A stretch of DNA of 64,000 nucleotides from Effrenium voratum (GCA_963377175.1 CAUJNA010002913.1:485595-549594); one strand, 5' to 3'. Shown: positions 11,494-24,234, counted from the stretch's first letter. Notes: a model not told the origin generated them from the sequence alone. Program-made: numbers and translations.

Positions 11494-14400
11494 CTTGCCA
11501 GGGTCACCGTGGCGGGCGTTGACCATGCCTCGCAAAGCCAAGCAAAATGAATCGAGTGATCCAGCTCCCTTCAGCCTGGAGAGGGAAAATCGCTCAAAGC
11601 CATGCCATGCACGACTCTGACAGCTTCGAGTTCAACTGCCAAGCGGCGCTTGATCAGCACCTTGGAGTGAGATGCTGACACTTCCCAGTCAAAAGGCGTT
11701 TCTGTGCATCGTGACAGGTCACAACGCAGCTGGGGCATTTGCCAATACTCTTTCGCAAAACCACCAGCAATGCCTCCTTGAAAATTAATGAGGCATCCGT
11801 GTTCTCACTTGACATGAGCTGAACCTCTCCAAAATGAGATGTTTGCCCTGTCGGAAAGGATCTGACAGTAAATGTTTGCTTGGACGCGGCTGTGTGAAAC
11901 GCACATTAACATTCCTTGTCTAGAACCTTGCAGGCTTCACCTTCCAGACATGACCTTTCGTGAAGGCATGTGAAGGCCTGGATTTAACACACTTATCACT
12001 GGTTTCCTTTTCGGATGCTAAGCGATGATTGTCAGCTTCTTTGCTTGGCCCAAGAAAGCACCCGAGAGATTGGCGGAGCAAAGTTGAACCCATCACAAGG
12101 CACGGCATTCACGTCATTGGCGCCCTTCAGCGTGCCGACCTGCAGCTCGGGACGCAAGCGTCCGCGCATTTACAAAAAGATAAAGGTCAAGCGTGGTTCT
12201 GCATGTATTGCAGGTCCTGAAAGAATTAACACAATCCGGGAAAGCAGTTACATAATGTCTTCCATGTGAGCTCACGATCGGCATTGTACGCCTTGGCAAA
12301 TCTGTTTGCCCTTGTTCCCGGCAGATGCTGTTTTCCCGGTTTCTTTGCCGACCCGCTGGCAAGAAAGGAATAGATACCAAGACAAGTCGGGCAATGGTGA
12401 TATGAGGTGATATGACTTTGAGCAGCCCTCTCAGACTCCCGGGGCAGCCTCGACGAACATTCCGGCGTTCACGCGCTGGAATTCGGGGTAAGGAAACTTG
12501 AGTGGGGCCTGAACGAAAAGCCAACATGTACGACCCAGGCGGTGCCAAGATAGAATAGCAGCCTTAGATTAAAATCCAGAAAGTGATTCGGACCCAGAAG
12601 GATTTTTCATTTGCAAACACGTGGACGAGATTTCCAGTTGGTTTGCTCGGAGGGGTGGGCCAGGCAGGCGTCGAACCCTTCGAGTGGGAAGGTCCCCCAA
12701 GTAAACGTTCGTGATCAGAGTTTGACCTCGCACTGGCACTTGCCAAAGGCCTTGTTTGCAGAGCGCGAGAAGTGAGGTCATTTAGGAATATGTTCATCAC
12801 TCTTGCCCCCTACTCATGTTTCAATCCGCGGCCCCTTTCATATCTTGGTGTACCGTAAAATACAGTGCTCTTATGTGGAAGGGCCAACTGAATCCTTGTT
12901 TGATGTGGACACCTCCACGTCAGTGGTGCATGACCATCTTAAGCCCCAAGTGTTATGACTATGGCACATTTGAAGTCTTGAGACTCCCCTAATGTTGGGA
13001 CGCTGCTCTCCCCAACTAGGCTGCCCCGATGTAGGATACCTGATGGTAGCTGAAGGGTCGACATCAGCAAGAGGAATCATAGTTGTTCCTAGAAACTAGT
13101 TGGTCCCGCAACGGGCGTCCTTACAACAGCTTGATCAAGGCCTTGATGCAGTTGAACCATTCCCATTTACCTTCAATGACCCAACAATGAGTATGGCAAA
13201 GAAGTGCCACATCCAACACAACTTGAGGGACGAGCTGCTCTTTTCGCAACATGCAAGCCCCAAATGATCAAAGAGATCTAAAGGGTAGAGGTGCTTTCTT
13301 TTTCCCAGGGCTGGTTTTCCGCAGGGATGGCAACATCCCCAGCATCACCAGCCTCACGGCTTTAGGGTTGCTTTAGGAATGTGGTTGGGTGGTTTGGGGC
13401 AGCGCTCCAAGACTAATCCTAAAAGAGACCAAAACTCACGCAACCACATTCCTAAAGTATTCCTAAAGCAACCCTAAAGCCGCTCAACCAACAGCACACT
13501 CAACACAAATCAGCTCCAAGCCAGCCCCAAATCCACCCAAAGTCAACCCAAAACGCCCCAATCAGATCCAATAGGCAACCCCCGGGCCAAGTGAGGCTGG
13601 TGATGCCAGGGAACCAACCAACCAACCAAACAACCAACCAACCAACCAACCAACCCACCCACCCACCCACCCACCCACCCACCCACCCACCCACCCACCC
13701 ACCCACCCACCCACCCACCCACCCACCCACCCACCCACCCACCCACCCACCCACCCACCCACCCACCCAGCCACCCCAGCCACCCAAGCCTAGTCAAGAA
13801 ACCGGGCCTAGGAAACAAACAACACCGGATCCGATCTAGAGTCAAAACTCAACAGTCCGTGCCATCAACCTGACCCGATGTTGAGGGCTCACCCCATGTG
13901 GCCCAAAACATCTCAGAATGGTGGCTCATCTCTATGCTGCACTCCGCCTTGGCAGGCCCAGTCCTGCCCCAAGTTTGAGCTTACCCTTGGCGAGGTAACC
14001 CTGGAATATACCTGTGCACATTAAAGGCCTTTGGGTGGGGTCAAGCCTTCATCACGAGGATCTGCTGGTCTCGCGGCAATCCTTTGAGCTGTTCCATGAC
14101 CTTGGCTGCGGTTCTCGAAAGCTCGGGGGGTCAGGAGCTGTCACTTCGCATTGGCAGACTTGGAGGCAGGAGGATACGTTCTCTGTCCAAATAGGAAGTC
14201 GGAAGACTACTTCACTTTTGGCGAACCTTTCGATTGCCGCTTCTGTGCGCCCTTTTTCTTCAGAATTTCTGTAAGGGTACTCTCTTGAATATCGGTGCCT
14301 TCCGGAAAACGGCTGTTCTATTAACAAGTTCAATCGCTATCAACTGTCAAACGCTCCAAAAGCATTTGGAACGTGGCACTTTCCGTGCCATCAGCCCAGG

Positions 14401-16661
14401 CTCTGCGCCAAGCTAACAAATACACATCCAAACAGCCCACGCAGATGCCTTGGCGTACACCGAAGTTTTCCAACATCCTTCGTCCTTCTTGTACAAAGCA
14501 AAGTTTAACAAGTGGAAGCTCTTCAACCTTGTTAGACTGGCAACCCTGCAATCTGAAGCTGTCAGGGAGGGACTTGTTGGTGCCTCTTTGATGCCTCACA
14601 CTCCTTCCTCCCTCCTTCCCTGTTCTCCCCCCACCCATACCCCCCACCCGCCCCCCGTCCCTGCCCCTCCCCCCCATCCCCTTGCCGCCAAACGGCGCGC
14701 TCCTCCACGTTGTAACCTGTCAAGAAGTTCTCGATGGGCAGCTCCGACAAGGGCACCCCCTGTGCCGCCGGCGTGCCGCATTTCCTGCGCCAACATCGGT
14801 CGAGAAAACTCGGAGCAACAGGCTGCGTTTTAGGACCCCGGGAGAAAATCGGACAAAGAGGGGCGCAAACACTCCAAAAAAGGGACAGCTCGACTCCACA
14901 ACACAAAAACACAAAAACCGCGCGCAACTGGCTTGCCTTACAGTGTCCAAATAAAGTCCGTGCTCTCTGCTTTTCTTGTGAATGGTTTCGAATGCACATT
15001 TGCATCCACTGCCTCTGCCACGTGCAAATCCACACAACGCCCGGCCCGCCTGCACATCTCATTTCTGGAGAAGTTGTGCTCCGAGCATTGCAAGCAGAAC
15101 CATTCTTCCTGCTTTCCTGAGTCGCCACTCGGACTTTGTGTCTCGCAGCTCTCCCGCTCCAAAAGATTGCAAGGAAGCCCCCTGGTTCTCTTCATCTCTG
15201 GCAGGAGAAACGGATTCGCGGACTGATGAGATGGGCCTTGGTGAAGTACCGATGGGAGGACGCGAGTGGCTCATGGTGGCTCATGGTGGCATGTAATTCG
15301 GAGAAAGGAATCTCAGCGAGGTGGCCACTGCTTGGCATAGGCCGGCTTTCCTGACTTCAGGGGTCTGCGGCAATGCCACAGATGTCTTGACTCTGGCACT
15401 GGTATGGTGCTGAAAAGCAGCTGTCTCTTTTAGCCCTTGGTCAAGGACCAGGTTCTGATCCAGCACTCACAGGTTTCTCCGTCTGGCTCCATGTGTGTCC
15501 ATGACTTTGAGAGGAAACTGAAACTGCCTCAAGTGGCAGCACATTTGACCAGAATTCCGGGGAACTGCGTCCCTGTTGCCGGCGTTTGTGTCACGTTTCG
15601 GCGCTGGATCTTACTTGTGCGTAATGGCATTTGCGGACGGTGGGCACTCACGAATAGGCCCATATCCTGGATGTCTGCACAATGGTATGCACAATGATGT
15701 GGCTTCAACAAGCTGCACAATGGAATGGTGTTGCTCCTTTCGATTCGAATTCTCTTGGCGAGCAAATTCAAAGTAATTCATACAACTCATATAACTAGCT
15801 TGATGGCTCTGCGCTCAACGAAACCCAGGTTCAGGTCAGGGACTCCAAATATGGAAATGGGTTGAAGATCCCAAGCTCTCGACGGAGAAGCGCCAAAAAC
15901 CATTGACTGTTGGTTCTACCAACACAGTTATGATGATTTCAATGGGCTTTACTACAATCCCTACTAAGTCAGATGCGGCTCAATTGAAGGATCCTTGCAC
16001 TCATCGGGCCATCGGAAGGTCCAGGCAAGACAAACTGCAGGGCTTTCAAAAAATTGCAGTGTTTGCAGCACTTGGCTTTGTCTTGTCACCCCTAAACCCA
16101 TCCCTTCGAGACCGTGGCATGAGCGCGGCCAAAATGCTGCAAGTAAATAAGCACGGAAAACGTCTTTAGAATAAGCGCGGAGAAGCCAGGTCACTAGCTG
16201 CAGAAAAAAAAAGACGGCAAAAACCACGGGAAGACTACTGGAGGACGGGAAGAGAACGGAAAACTGCAGAAAGTCTACGGGAAGAGGACGGGAAGACTTC
16301 GGGCACGACCGGTTATGGCGCGCAGGTCTTCCCAAAAGCTTCCCACAAGGGCTTCCAGAAGCTTTTCCGGAAACCGTGCTCCGATCTTATCCACGCTTAT
16401 CAACGATAAACCGTTCATGAATAATTAGTCTCCATCCCTTCCCGCCTCGCTTTCCATCCATTCCTTTCCACTTTTTCCACTTCCACAGCCGATGCCATTG
16501 CTTGCCCGAGATTCGGGGGCCTGGCGTCCTGGACCGGTCTCGGGCGCCGAAGTCTGCCATCGATTAGCTCCGTGTGACGGACCCGTGGGGAAGGCTACGA
16601 CTGAGACCCAAGGCGGCGAGGAACTGGTCGGCGGACTGGGCAAAAGGATCCAAGAAAAAGC
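11287..16661 (-). CDS. RanBP2-type zinc-finger protein with Gly/Trp/Lys-rich tail, six exons recognised
   Basis: Exons 16661-16599, 15116-15050, 14784-14697, 12508-12449, 12139-12062 and 11493-11287 join in phase. The protein reads FFLDPFAQSADQFLAALGLS, then a complete zinc finger WFCLQCSEHNFSRNEMCRKC (C-x2-C-x10-C-x2-C with the W and N-F of RanBP2 fingers) whose last two Cys are restored only by splicing, then GTPAAQGVPLSELPIENFL, FPYPEFQRVN, DVNAVPCDGFNF, and a C-terminal tail of WGGDWGG / GWGKGGKGFGK type ending GKGKW and stop. RanBP2 fingers bind single-stranded RNA or ubiquitin; with a G/K/W tail an RNA-binding role is likely (inference). The 5' end is not found. Donors: 3 GC, 2 GT. Confidence 0.75.
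12062..12139 (-). CDS. Zinc-finger protein exon
   Basis: Acceptor gctgcag|G, donor CGG|GTGCTT. 26 codons, phase 0 to 0: VGTLKGANDVNAVPCDGF then NFAPPISR. Confidence 0.75.
12449..12508 (-). CDS. Zinc-finger protein exon
   Basis: Acceptor cgttcag|G, donor GAG|GCTGCC. Twenty codons, phase 0 to 0: APLKFPYPEFQRVNAGMFVE. Confidence 0.75.
13358..13482. repeat. Inverted repeat (hairpin-capable)
   Basis: Left arm 13358-13387 (ggctttagggttgctttagg...) is complementary to 13441-13482, whose arm carries an extra 11-bp copy of tattcctaaag. Loop about 53 bp. Confidence 0.85.
13609..13785. repeat. (CCAA)n/(CCCA)n microsatellite
   Basis: Switches from ACCA to ACCC units. A/C on the plus strand, opposite to most other blocks in the window. 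Confidence 0.95.
14697..14784 (-). CDS. Zinc-finger protein exon: second half of finger
   Basis: Acceptor ggcgcag|G, donor CGC|GCCGTT. First G completes Arg, then KCGTPAAQGVPLSELPIENF and LTGYNVEER. Supplies the last Cys of C-x2-C exactly where a RanBP2 finger needs it. Confidence 0.85.
15050..15116 (-). CDS. Zinc-finger protein exon: first half of RanBP2 finger
   Basis: Acceptor gactcag|G, donor AG|GCGGGC. Reads KQEEWFCLQCSEHNFSRNEM then C; carries W, the first C-x2-C and the N-F. The finger is completed by the next exon. Confidence 0.85.
16599..16661 (-). CDS. Zinc-finger protein exon (upstream)
   Basis: Acceptor tgcgag|G, donor C|GTAGCC. Reads FFLDPFAQSADQFLAALGLS; phase 1 in and 1 out, the latter matching the next exon to give Arg. 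Confidence 0.65.
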
Positions 16662-17739
16662 CTCGCAGATGTGCGTCTGTTCCTGGGGCTCCCCCAATGT
16701 CTCTATGTCTCTTGAGACAAACATAGCACAGCTGAACAGAACGGCAACCAAGAAGCTTGGTGGCAACATCAAGGGATCGAATCACACAAGCTGTACAATC
16801 CAGTTTAGAGGCTCGGGAAAAGATCCCAAGGAAGAAATCCGTTCACAAGCCCAGCAGAAAGCTGCATAAGACTTGGGCAATAAGGCTCCTCCAACCCCCA
16901 CCTCCGTATATGTTGCAACCTCGCAGAGGCATTCAGGGATGCTCATCAAAAGCTGAGGGCCAGGGCGGCGGCCGCTGCCACCACCTGATTCCCGACGCTC
17001 CCCGGTGCCGCTGGGCTGTCGCTCCGGGCTCGTCTTTCGCCAGGCTACCCCTGGATTTGCTTGCTGTCCAGGAAACCACAGGTCACAGTTTTGGGAGCAT
17101 CTTGACCTCTTCGGGTACCAATAAAAAACCGCCTGGAAGCTCTGAGCGACTCATGATCAAAAGCTGGGGAATGAATCGGGGGTCAATGAGGCGCAGCAGG
17201 GCCTGCGTGCACACCGCCGCTAGTCGCTGCTTGTGCGTCTATGTACTTTTTCAATCAGGCACTCGTTGGTTAGGGGCCTCAAGCTTTGCCGTATACCACT
17301 GCCCACACCAAACGGCCACCCATCCAGTCTGTCCTTCCAGACATGCAGCAGCTGGTGAAAAAGGGTGCTGGCCGGTGATTGAAAAGAACCCCAGGTCAGG
17401 CTTCTCGAACTTAAGAGAATACATTAGCCCTTTCCCGCTCCAACAAACAGGTTGCGACCCGTTAGGAATCAACACGGGTTCACAAATAGTTTGCGGTGTA
17501 AGCCTCCAGGGAGCCATGGAGGGCCTAGGACAGGGCTCGGGAGAAAATGGAGGTCCCTTTGAACCCTTTTCAACTACGCGAAACCAAACGGAAAGCCAAC
17601 TTCTTGGGTCCAAAGCGCATAGCCAGTTTCTCTGGGCGCCCACGCGGATGCGGGCACCTCCCGGGGCACTGGCTTCGCCTTCTCCGTGCTGCCCCGGGGG
17701 CCAGTGGCCTCACGCGCAAAAGGCAAGGTGAGGGTTGGG

Positions 17740-18070
17740 TTGGGTTGGGTTTGGTGGATAGAGGGAGGGAGGAGGGAGGAATGGATGTAGGAATTGTTGG
17801 ATGGACGACGGACGACGGACGGATGGATGGATGGATGGATGGATGGGTGGGTGGGTGGATGGCTGGATGACTGGATCGCTGGATGGCTAGATGGCTGGTT
17901 GGTTCACTGGTTGGTTGGTTGGTTGCTTCGTTCGTTCTTTGGATGGTTGGAATGGTGGGATGGTTTGATGGCTGGCTGGATCGATGGTTTGCTGATTCGC
18001 TGGTTCGCGGGTTGGCTGGCTGGTTGGTTGGTTGGTCGGTCGGTCGGTGGTTGGTTCGTTCATTGGACGG
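17740..18070. repeat. GGAT/GGTT degenerate microsatellite
   Basis: GGATGGAT to about 17890 changing into GGTTGGTT/GGCTGG; source of spurious Trp/Gly-rich frames. Confidence 0.9.
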
Positions 18071-20606
18071 TTGGACGGAAGGTACCCAGGGGGGATGGGG
18101 TGGAATTCGTGGTGGGGGGGGTGCTTGTCATTTGTGTCGTCCCTTACACGCTTGCTTTGGTTGTTATCAATCATGCCTTGCACATCTCATAGCTTTCTTC
18201 CGCTTCTTCAGGCTCTTCGCAAAGTTTCGTATCTGTACCAAGGAGCTTTTGCTGGGCTGATAGACCCTCAGTACAGCAGATGGCTTCCGGTGTTGCAAGA
18301 GCCGGCTTTGCAAAAGCAGGTCACCAAACGGCAAGAATCTGGCTCGTCCTTCGGCCAGCATCTCGGTGGAACGTACAAAGGTTAAACGTAAACTGGTCGA
18401 TCGCTAAGATGCACAATTCGACTTCCGCACTAGCTGGTTTTGCAGGTTTGCAGAACTGGTCACGGACCAGCCAGCATTCACCACAAGGCACGAAACAAAA
18501 TTTGATTTAAAGGTGGTTAACATGTGTGGGCAAAGGAGTGGAAAGGAGACTGCGAAAAACGCGCGAAAGCACCGGCGCACAGGCGCCCTCAAAGAATTTC
18601 CGAGCTGAATGACAAGGAAAGCCCTGGGTCTCCAAGTCATAATGTTGAGACCTCATGCAATCGCTTGGGAGGCAGGGGAATGGACTGCGTGGGGTCCAGA
18701 AAACACTCAAGGTTTTTGAGGATTCCCTACAGTCATTGAATCTCTTCCGTCAGTGGCCTGTATTCAACAGCAGCTACACCCTCCACAAACCTTAGTCTAA
18801 AATGGTTGGGTGTCTCTCTTGCGTCTACCTCCAAGGTGTGTTGAGGGTTGTCAGCGAGTACGTACCCCATTCAGCATCGGCCGATCCCCGAAACTCCACG
18901 CAGGCAAGTCTGGCCAAACATGTGCAGTTCGCACCATGGAAAATAACCCAAAAACGACCTCATTTGCTGCATCGTCCCTCCCCACTCCCTACTGGCAGCC
19001 ACTCCTGTCTATCATCAGTTTGGTGCGCGCGGTGCCGAAAATCCAAGCTCCATAACCCGAGTGGTTGGGGGGACACCCCAAACGCCTTCGTCTCATTTGC
19101 TCCCTGCAAATACAAAAATGAAATCCCCAACAGAAAGTTCCTCTAACAACTTCCCAGCTCCTTTCACTTCCCGTCCGCGGGCCTTTGGAATTGGCGCAGC
19201 GTGCAGTCCCTTGGCTGGGGTGTGCATGCTCAAAACTGGGCACGCCGGCGAGCCTTGACGCGGTGCAGTTGAACGACTTTCTTGTAGATAAGCAACGGAC
19301 TGCCTGGATATGGCCAGGGGAACCAAACAACTCTTCTGTTTGTGGGACTGGCCGATTCCGCATCACAGCGGAATTGCGCATGCTTCGATGTAAACTGCCA
19401 TGATCAGGGCATCAGTAGTAGTTGTAGATGTGAGGCAGTAGATTCCGAAAGTCCGGCCAGACGGCTCCAGTTGGCCCACAACCGCTGTCTAGCAAGGAGG
19501 ATGTCGATAGACGAAAAAGAGCGGTCCATCTGCACCTTGTCCCACTGTGACCCTCCGGAAGCTGGGATGAAACAGCCAGCCCAGTCCAGCCATGAGCAGA
19601 AGGGGCGCCCACATAAATCACCTTGATCAGGGCACCAGTACCATTTCTCCTTACCAAAAAAGAAACACACACACACACACACACCGGGCGGAACCCTTTG
19701 TCACCCAGGCATGAGCACCAAGATCTTTGCTGAAACATCGGATCTCTGTTGGCGGAACTCTGCGGTGATGCAATGCTATGGAACCAAAACAAAGACAAAC
19801 TGTTGCGTGTTTCAACGCGGAACACTCTCAGTGGTTGGTGGGCATAAACCATTTAGATGTTTAGATGATGTCCGAAGGGCCCCGGAAATGCATTGCAAAG
19901 TCCACTGGTCCCGGTCCCGGCCAAAGCATCGACCTTGGGGCTCCCGGCATCATCGCCCCGGTACACCGAGGAAAGCGGGAACTTCCCAGCCTCCCCAGGC
20001 GAGGCAAGCAATCCTATGGCCAGGAAAAGCCGGCTTTGACCATTGGGACTCGACCGGTTGGAAGCCCAAAAAGCCGCCCGCAAGACCAACCCGGTTGCTT
20101 GACTTATTCAAGCTGTTATGCCCAACGGTTGCTGTAAAACCTCAAACCTCAAACTTGCGGTTCCCAAAACATGGAACCGCGGGCAACCACTGTCCTCACG
20201 AGATGCTTTGGGTTCCATAGTAGAGCACAGGAAGGTATATTGAAAGCACGCGGCTTTCGAACATCCTCAAAATCTCCAAGGGAGCATGCCAAACTTAGCT
20301 CATTCCGAATCGGCAACCCAACTTCTCAATTCACGAGAGTCGACATGTCACTCATGCAAATGTCAAATCAAAAAACAACGTGCAACTTGATCGCATGTGA
20401 CTGCAGAATGCAGGTTGCGCTTAAATCCGGGGGAGCCGCGTTCTACTGGTTGACTCCTTTTGAGCTTCCCTCGAAACACAATCCAAAAGAGTCAATTGTT
20501 GGGCATAACGGCATAACATAATTATTTCGTTTGCTACCCTAAGGCACACGAAAAGAAACCGTGCAATCTTGCCTGCATGGCTCCCCTGTTTCTCAGGCAA
20601 ACCTAC
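18071..20606. other. No confident gene
   Basis: Several GC-rich islands (for example 19180-19250) without matched splice sites, and a (CA)n tract at 19663-19684. Confidence 0.35.
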
Positions 20607-20814
20607 GTATTTGCAGGGTGGCCAAGACGAAAAGCGACGGAAGCCCGGCCACATGGCTGGATCCATGGACGTCCATCCACTCCCAGCCGCTTCCCGCAGC
20701 CTCGATGGCCAGCCGCAACTGCAGCGAGGCTTGGCCCGCCGCGCGGGTGAGGAGCTCCGCCTGCGGCGAGACTTTGGGGAGACGGCGAGATGAGAAGTCG
20801 AGGCGGCGCCATTT
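20607..20814 (-). CDS. Candidate exon, unknown product
   Basis: Strong pyrimidine tract and acceptor (ttcttgttccttacag|A). Reads KWRRLDFSSRRLPKVSPQAE, LLTRAAGQASLQLRLAIEAA, then GSGWEWMDVHG. Helix-like and clearly coding in base composition. The 3' edge is open: a GT donor at 20607 and a GC donor near 20655 are both possible. Could be the 3' part of the EHD gene or the 5' part of the zinc-finger gene; its 20607 end is in phase with the exon at 16661. Confidence 0.5.
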
Positions 20815-21168
20815 CTGTAAGGAACAAGAAAAAGATAGGGGAGAGAACAAAAAAAACACTCTGGCGTGCAGAGGCACTTGCCTGGGGCTAAGTTGAGTTT
20901 TGTTCCGGCTAGATGTTTGTATCGTTCGCCGCCGGACACCCACAAAGGAAAACAAATGTGAATTAATTGGCAGTTTCCTGCTTGAATACGGAGAATAGAG
21001 GCACTTGCTCAAGGAAGGGTGTGCCGTGTCTATCCCTTGCGGAATTCGTTTCCACAAGGGCAGCGCCCTCCAAGCACCGCATTCAGCAGCCCTAGGCATA
21101 CTTAGATCACTGGTCAATGTACATGAAACCCAAAAGGGGTGCCCACAGAAAGTTTCCTCTACAATGAT

Positions 21169-21317
21169 GGTTTTGAGGTTCCATATTCATCTGTGGGGCA
21201 AACATGCTCCGAAGCGCTTCAGTCGCCTCATGAACCCTCCGGAAGGCAACAAGCCGCATTTGTTTGGACAATCTCGCAACATGAGCCCTAAACAATATGA
21301 AACAATATGGGATGTTC
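21169..21317. repeat. Segment A copy 1
   Basis: About 149 bp, repeated at 28531-28670. Lies to the left of segment B here but to the right of it in the second copy. Copy 1 has a short local duplication (AACAATATGA). Confidence 0.85.
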
Positions 21318-21786
21318 CTGTTGAATCAAGGATAGAACAGCTCGTTGTAGTTGATTCAAGCAATCCCAAACTCAATCCGAGCAATGTCGCTCCCAAGAGG
21401 TAAAGAAAACCGCGCGTCGTCAAGCAAATGGCGGACACACTCCTTTTGAGCCTCGGGCAGCTTGAGCCAAGCCCAGGTGCGTTTCGAGGATTGGTACCTT
21501 TTGGAGAACTGAAACACATGACGCACGCAAACTGTCATGGTTGCAAAAGGAATGAAATTGATGGATGAAAGCTTTGCTTAAGCACAAGTTCATGAGTGTG
21601 TGAAACGGTGGGCAGACATTGTCTACCCTACACGTGACGATTCCTCCTAGCAAACTACACTCAAGGAATCCCTTCTCAGCTAAGCATGCCACACGAAGGC
21701 TACTGATCGGACATGTTTTGTAAGTGATGGTGCATCATTGGCATCGCACCCTGTCAAACATGCAAATTGCTCAGTATTCTTCAACT
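21318..21786 (-). repeat. Segment B copy 1 (LTR-like direct repeat)
   Basis: About 470 bp repeated in the same orientation at 28061-28530. Its first codons continue the RNase H frame (LKNTEQFACLTGCD), as when a pol frame runs into an LTR. Confidence 0.85.
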
Positions 21787-22700
21787 CCCCCTTTCCTGCG
21801 TGCTGGGAAGGAAGGTACTGCATATGCAGCATGTTCAAGGCAGCCGGCCATTTTGCTGGTTCAGCCAGTTGCTTCTCTGTAGCTATGTACCTCAATTGGA
21901 CATGATCATCTTGCAAGACTTCATACACGGAACCTAAGTCTATCTTGTGAGTTTTTGACAAGTGCCTGAGCTTCGGCGAATACCCTGAGTGGGCGATTGC
22001 TACGACCGCTGAATTGTCTTGGTGACAAATCAGATCAATCGGCTTATTAGCAAGTATTTCGCACAACTCTTGGCGTCCAAAGAGATAATTCTGCTTCAGT
22101 TGTGGATCGTGACGATGCAGTTTGTCTGCGGCTTGCCCATGTCAATGGGAAGAATGAGTTTCGCCCTTGGAGGACCAGAACCATCCCGCTCGTCTTGATG
22201 CTCAGTCTCTGACGCATGGTGACATACAAGGGCATTTAAAGGCGTTCCTTTTTAAACCAATACGAAGACTGGAAGATATTGTCAAGGTGTTGACCTCCTA
22301 GTGATGCCATCACTTGCTTGAATTTAGCATCCCAGTGGAATCCGGCTTCTGGATGCCCGTACAAGCTACGGCGTAGCCTGACACAAGGCCGTTTGATATG
22401 TTGGAACTCCTTGGGCGTTCGTTCCATTTGAAATTCCACCCATGTAGGAACTTTAGCGAGCAAATCACTTTGGCCTGCACAACGTCTGACATTTGAGAAA
22501 CATTCCCTTCACAAGATCCATAAGACAAATTTACATTTATCCCAGTCAAACCTGTGGGGCTAACCTTGACACCCTGTAAGACCGCTAGGTTATTAGATTC
22601 ATCCCGAATGTCATCACCTCGAAAAACAATTCTGGCTTTCAGCCGTCTAAGTTCCGGGTTTCAAAGTGCTTGATTGAAAGAATGGTCATGAGTCTGCCAA
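21786..22700 (-). pseudogene. Copia-type reverse transcriptase / RNase H remnant
   Basis: Frames to be followed: QMSDVVQAK near 22490, then EFQMERTPKEFQHIKRPC and RLRRSLYGHPEAGFHWD (RT palm/thumb region), an in-frame stop at about 22236, then PLTWASRRQTASSRSTTEAE (the RNase H SRRQ-x-x-[TS]-x-STTEAE motif) and, in another frame from 22066, DLICHQDNSAVVAIAHSGYS and KLRHLSKTHKID (RNase H catalytic Asp and H-x-R/KH-type helix). At least two frameshifts and one stop, so it is not functional. Family call from copia RNase H motifs is firm. Confidence 0.85.
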
Positions 22701-23029
22701 TGTTTTTCTGGCAAGCAAAACATCTCTTGGAACCACTTCATCGTAGGACCAAGTTTGGTTCGCTATCAAACCGTCAGTGGCTGCTTGATAACCCGCATGC
22801 TTCTGCCAATCTCGCCTATCTACCAAGTGATGCGCGCCTAGCAATTTTCGTCAGGTCCAGTACTTAGCAGTGCGTGGAATACACAGCTCAGAAGACACAT
22901 GAAATAAACATGTAACAAATGGCTCAAATAGCAGCAGCTCACCAAATGGAAAGCTGACAATCTCAAACTGCAAGGCTGGTGAATACTGCTCTGGAACACA
23001 CACTCCCGGCGGTCCCAAATGTTTAATAT

Positions 23030-23160
23030 TGAAGATTCTTGAAGAATAGTTTCATCTTAAAAATGTTGCAAGAATCTTAAAATCTTCAAAAATCTGTAAA
23101 AATCTTAAAAATCTTTAAAAAAACCTTAAAAATCTTAAAACTCTTAAACTTCAAAAAAGG
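23030..23160. repeat. A/T-rich degenerate repeat (aaaaatctt)
   Basis: About ten imperfect copies of aaaaatcttaaa in the otherwise featureless stretch 22700-23640. Confidence 0.7.
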
Positions 23161-24234
23161 AACAACTTGACAAACTGTTGATCAAACTTTTAGAGCCGAG
23201 CCGTGGTAATTCAAAAAGTTGAAACTGAGGCTATACAAGCAGAAAAGAAAACATAAAACAAATGCTTTTCTTGAAACACTCAAAACACATAATCCAAACC
23301 TGCAAACAGTTGGCCCTTAAAGCTTCAAAACCAAAAACACCAAAACCAAACTTAGGTTATACAAACATTGACACATACCGTGATCATGGCTTCGCGAAAA
23401 AGAACAAACATCTTGACAACGTGTGAGTCTCAAATTCTGGCGCGCGCACAAACACTGGAGCAGTCAAGACACATATGTCTGAAAACGCAAAACATGTGTC
23501 AGCTGCGCCAAAAGCTGGATTGTTTTGGCTCTTGCTCAGGGTCACCCAAGTGAAGATTGCTCTGGCGCATGTAGCTTTGCTGCACTGCCATTGCAGTGAA
23601 ACCCACAACTACTTTTTGCCAACCCCATTACCCGCTTGTGAAAGAAAAGGCGCCAGAAAAGGCGCCAGACAAGGCGCCAGGGCGCCGAGCTGTATGTTCT
23701 GACTCACGGCCAGGCGGCAAAGCTAGCAAACAAAAAAACAAGCAATAAACATTAGTTCTGTGAAAACAGTTTTGAACCTTCGCAAATGCCGCAAAACCAT
23801 TGCCATCCTAGCCAGCCATGAGGGCTCAATGCGGCGGCTTGGGCCTGGGCTTGAACTTCTTCTGCGGCTGCGGCGGCGTCTCGTTCGGCTTCGCGAAGTC
23901 GTCTGCTTCTGTTGCTTGTTCTGTTCTTCTGTTACTTGCAGGGTGAAGTCCTTGAAGGTAAACAGAAGGCTCGACATGGGCAAGGGTCTTTGTTTGATTA
24001 TGTCTTGTTCCTCGCTTGAAGACTTGGATTTCCTGCCACAGCTATGCAACGTGCGTGATAAGGCTGAAGATGCCCTTCAAACATGGTTGCTGTATCGTCT
24101 TGTTTGCTCCTGTCTACGCAACTTCTCTAAGTCCGGGCGCCCAAGCGCCGGCAGCAAAAAAGGCTCAAGTCTCAAGGGCCTCAAGCTCGGCTCGCAACAA
24201 AGTGCTCGCAAAACAAAAGCATTGACAAACGCCA

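Noticed and set aside
11265..11620. Pro-rich plus-strand frames
   Set aside because: Antisense of the Gly/Trp/Lys-rich tail of the zinc-finger protein.
16757..17731. 324-aa plus-strand frame, longest non-repeat ORF
   Set aside because: No family-like segments, crosses varied composition, and is antisense to the gene direction; likely chance.
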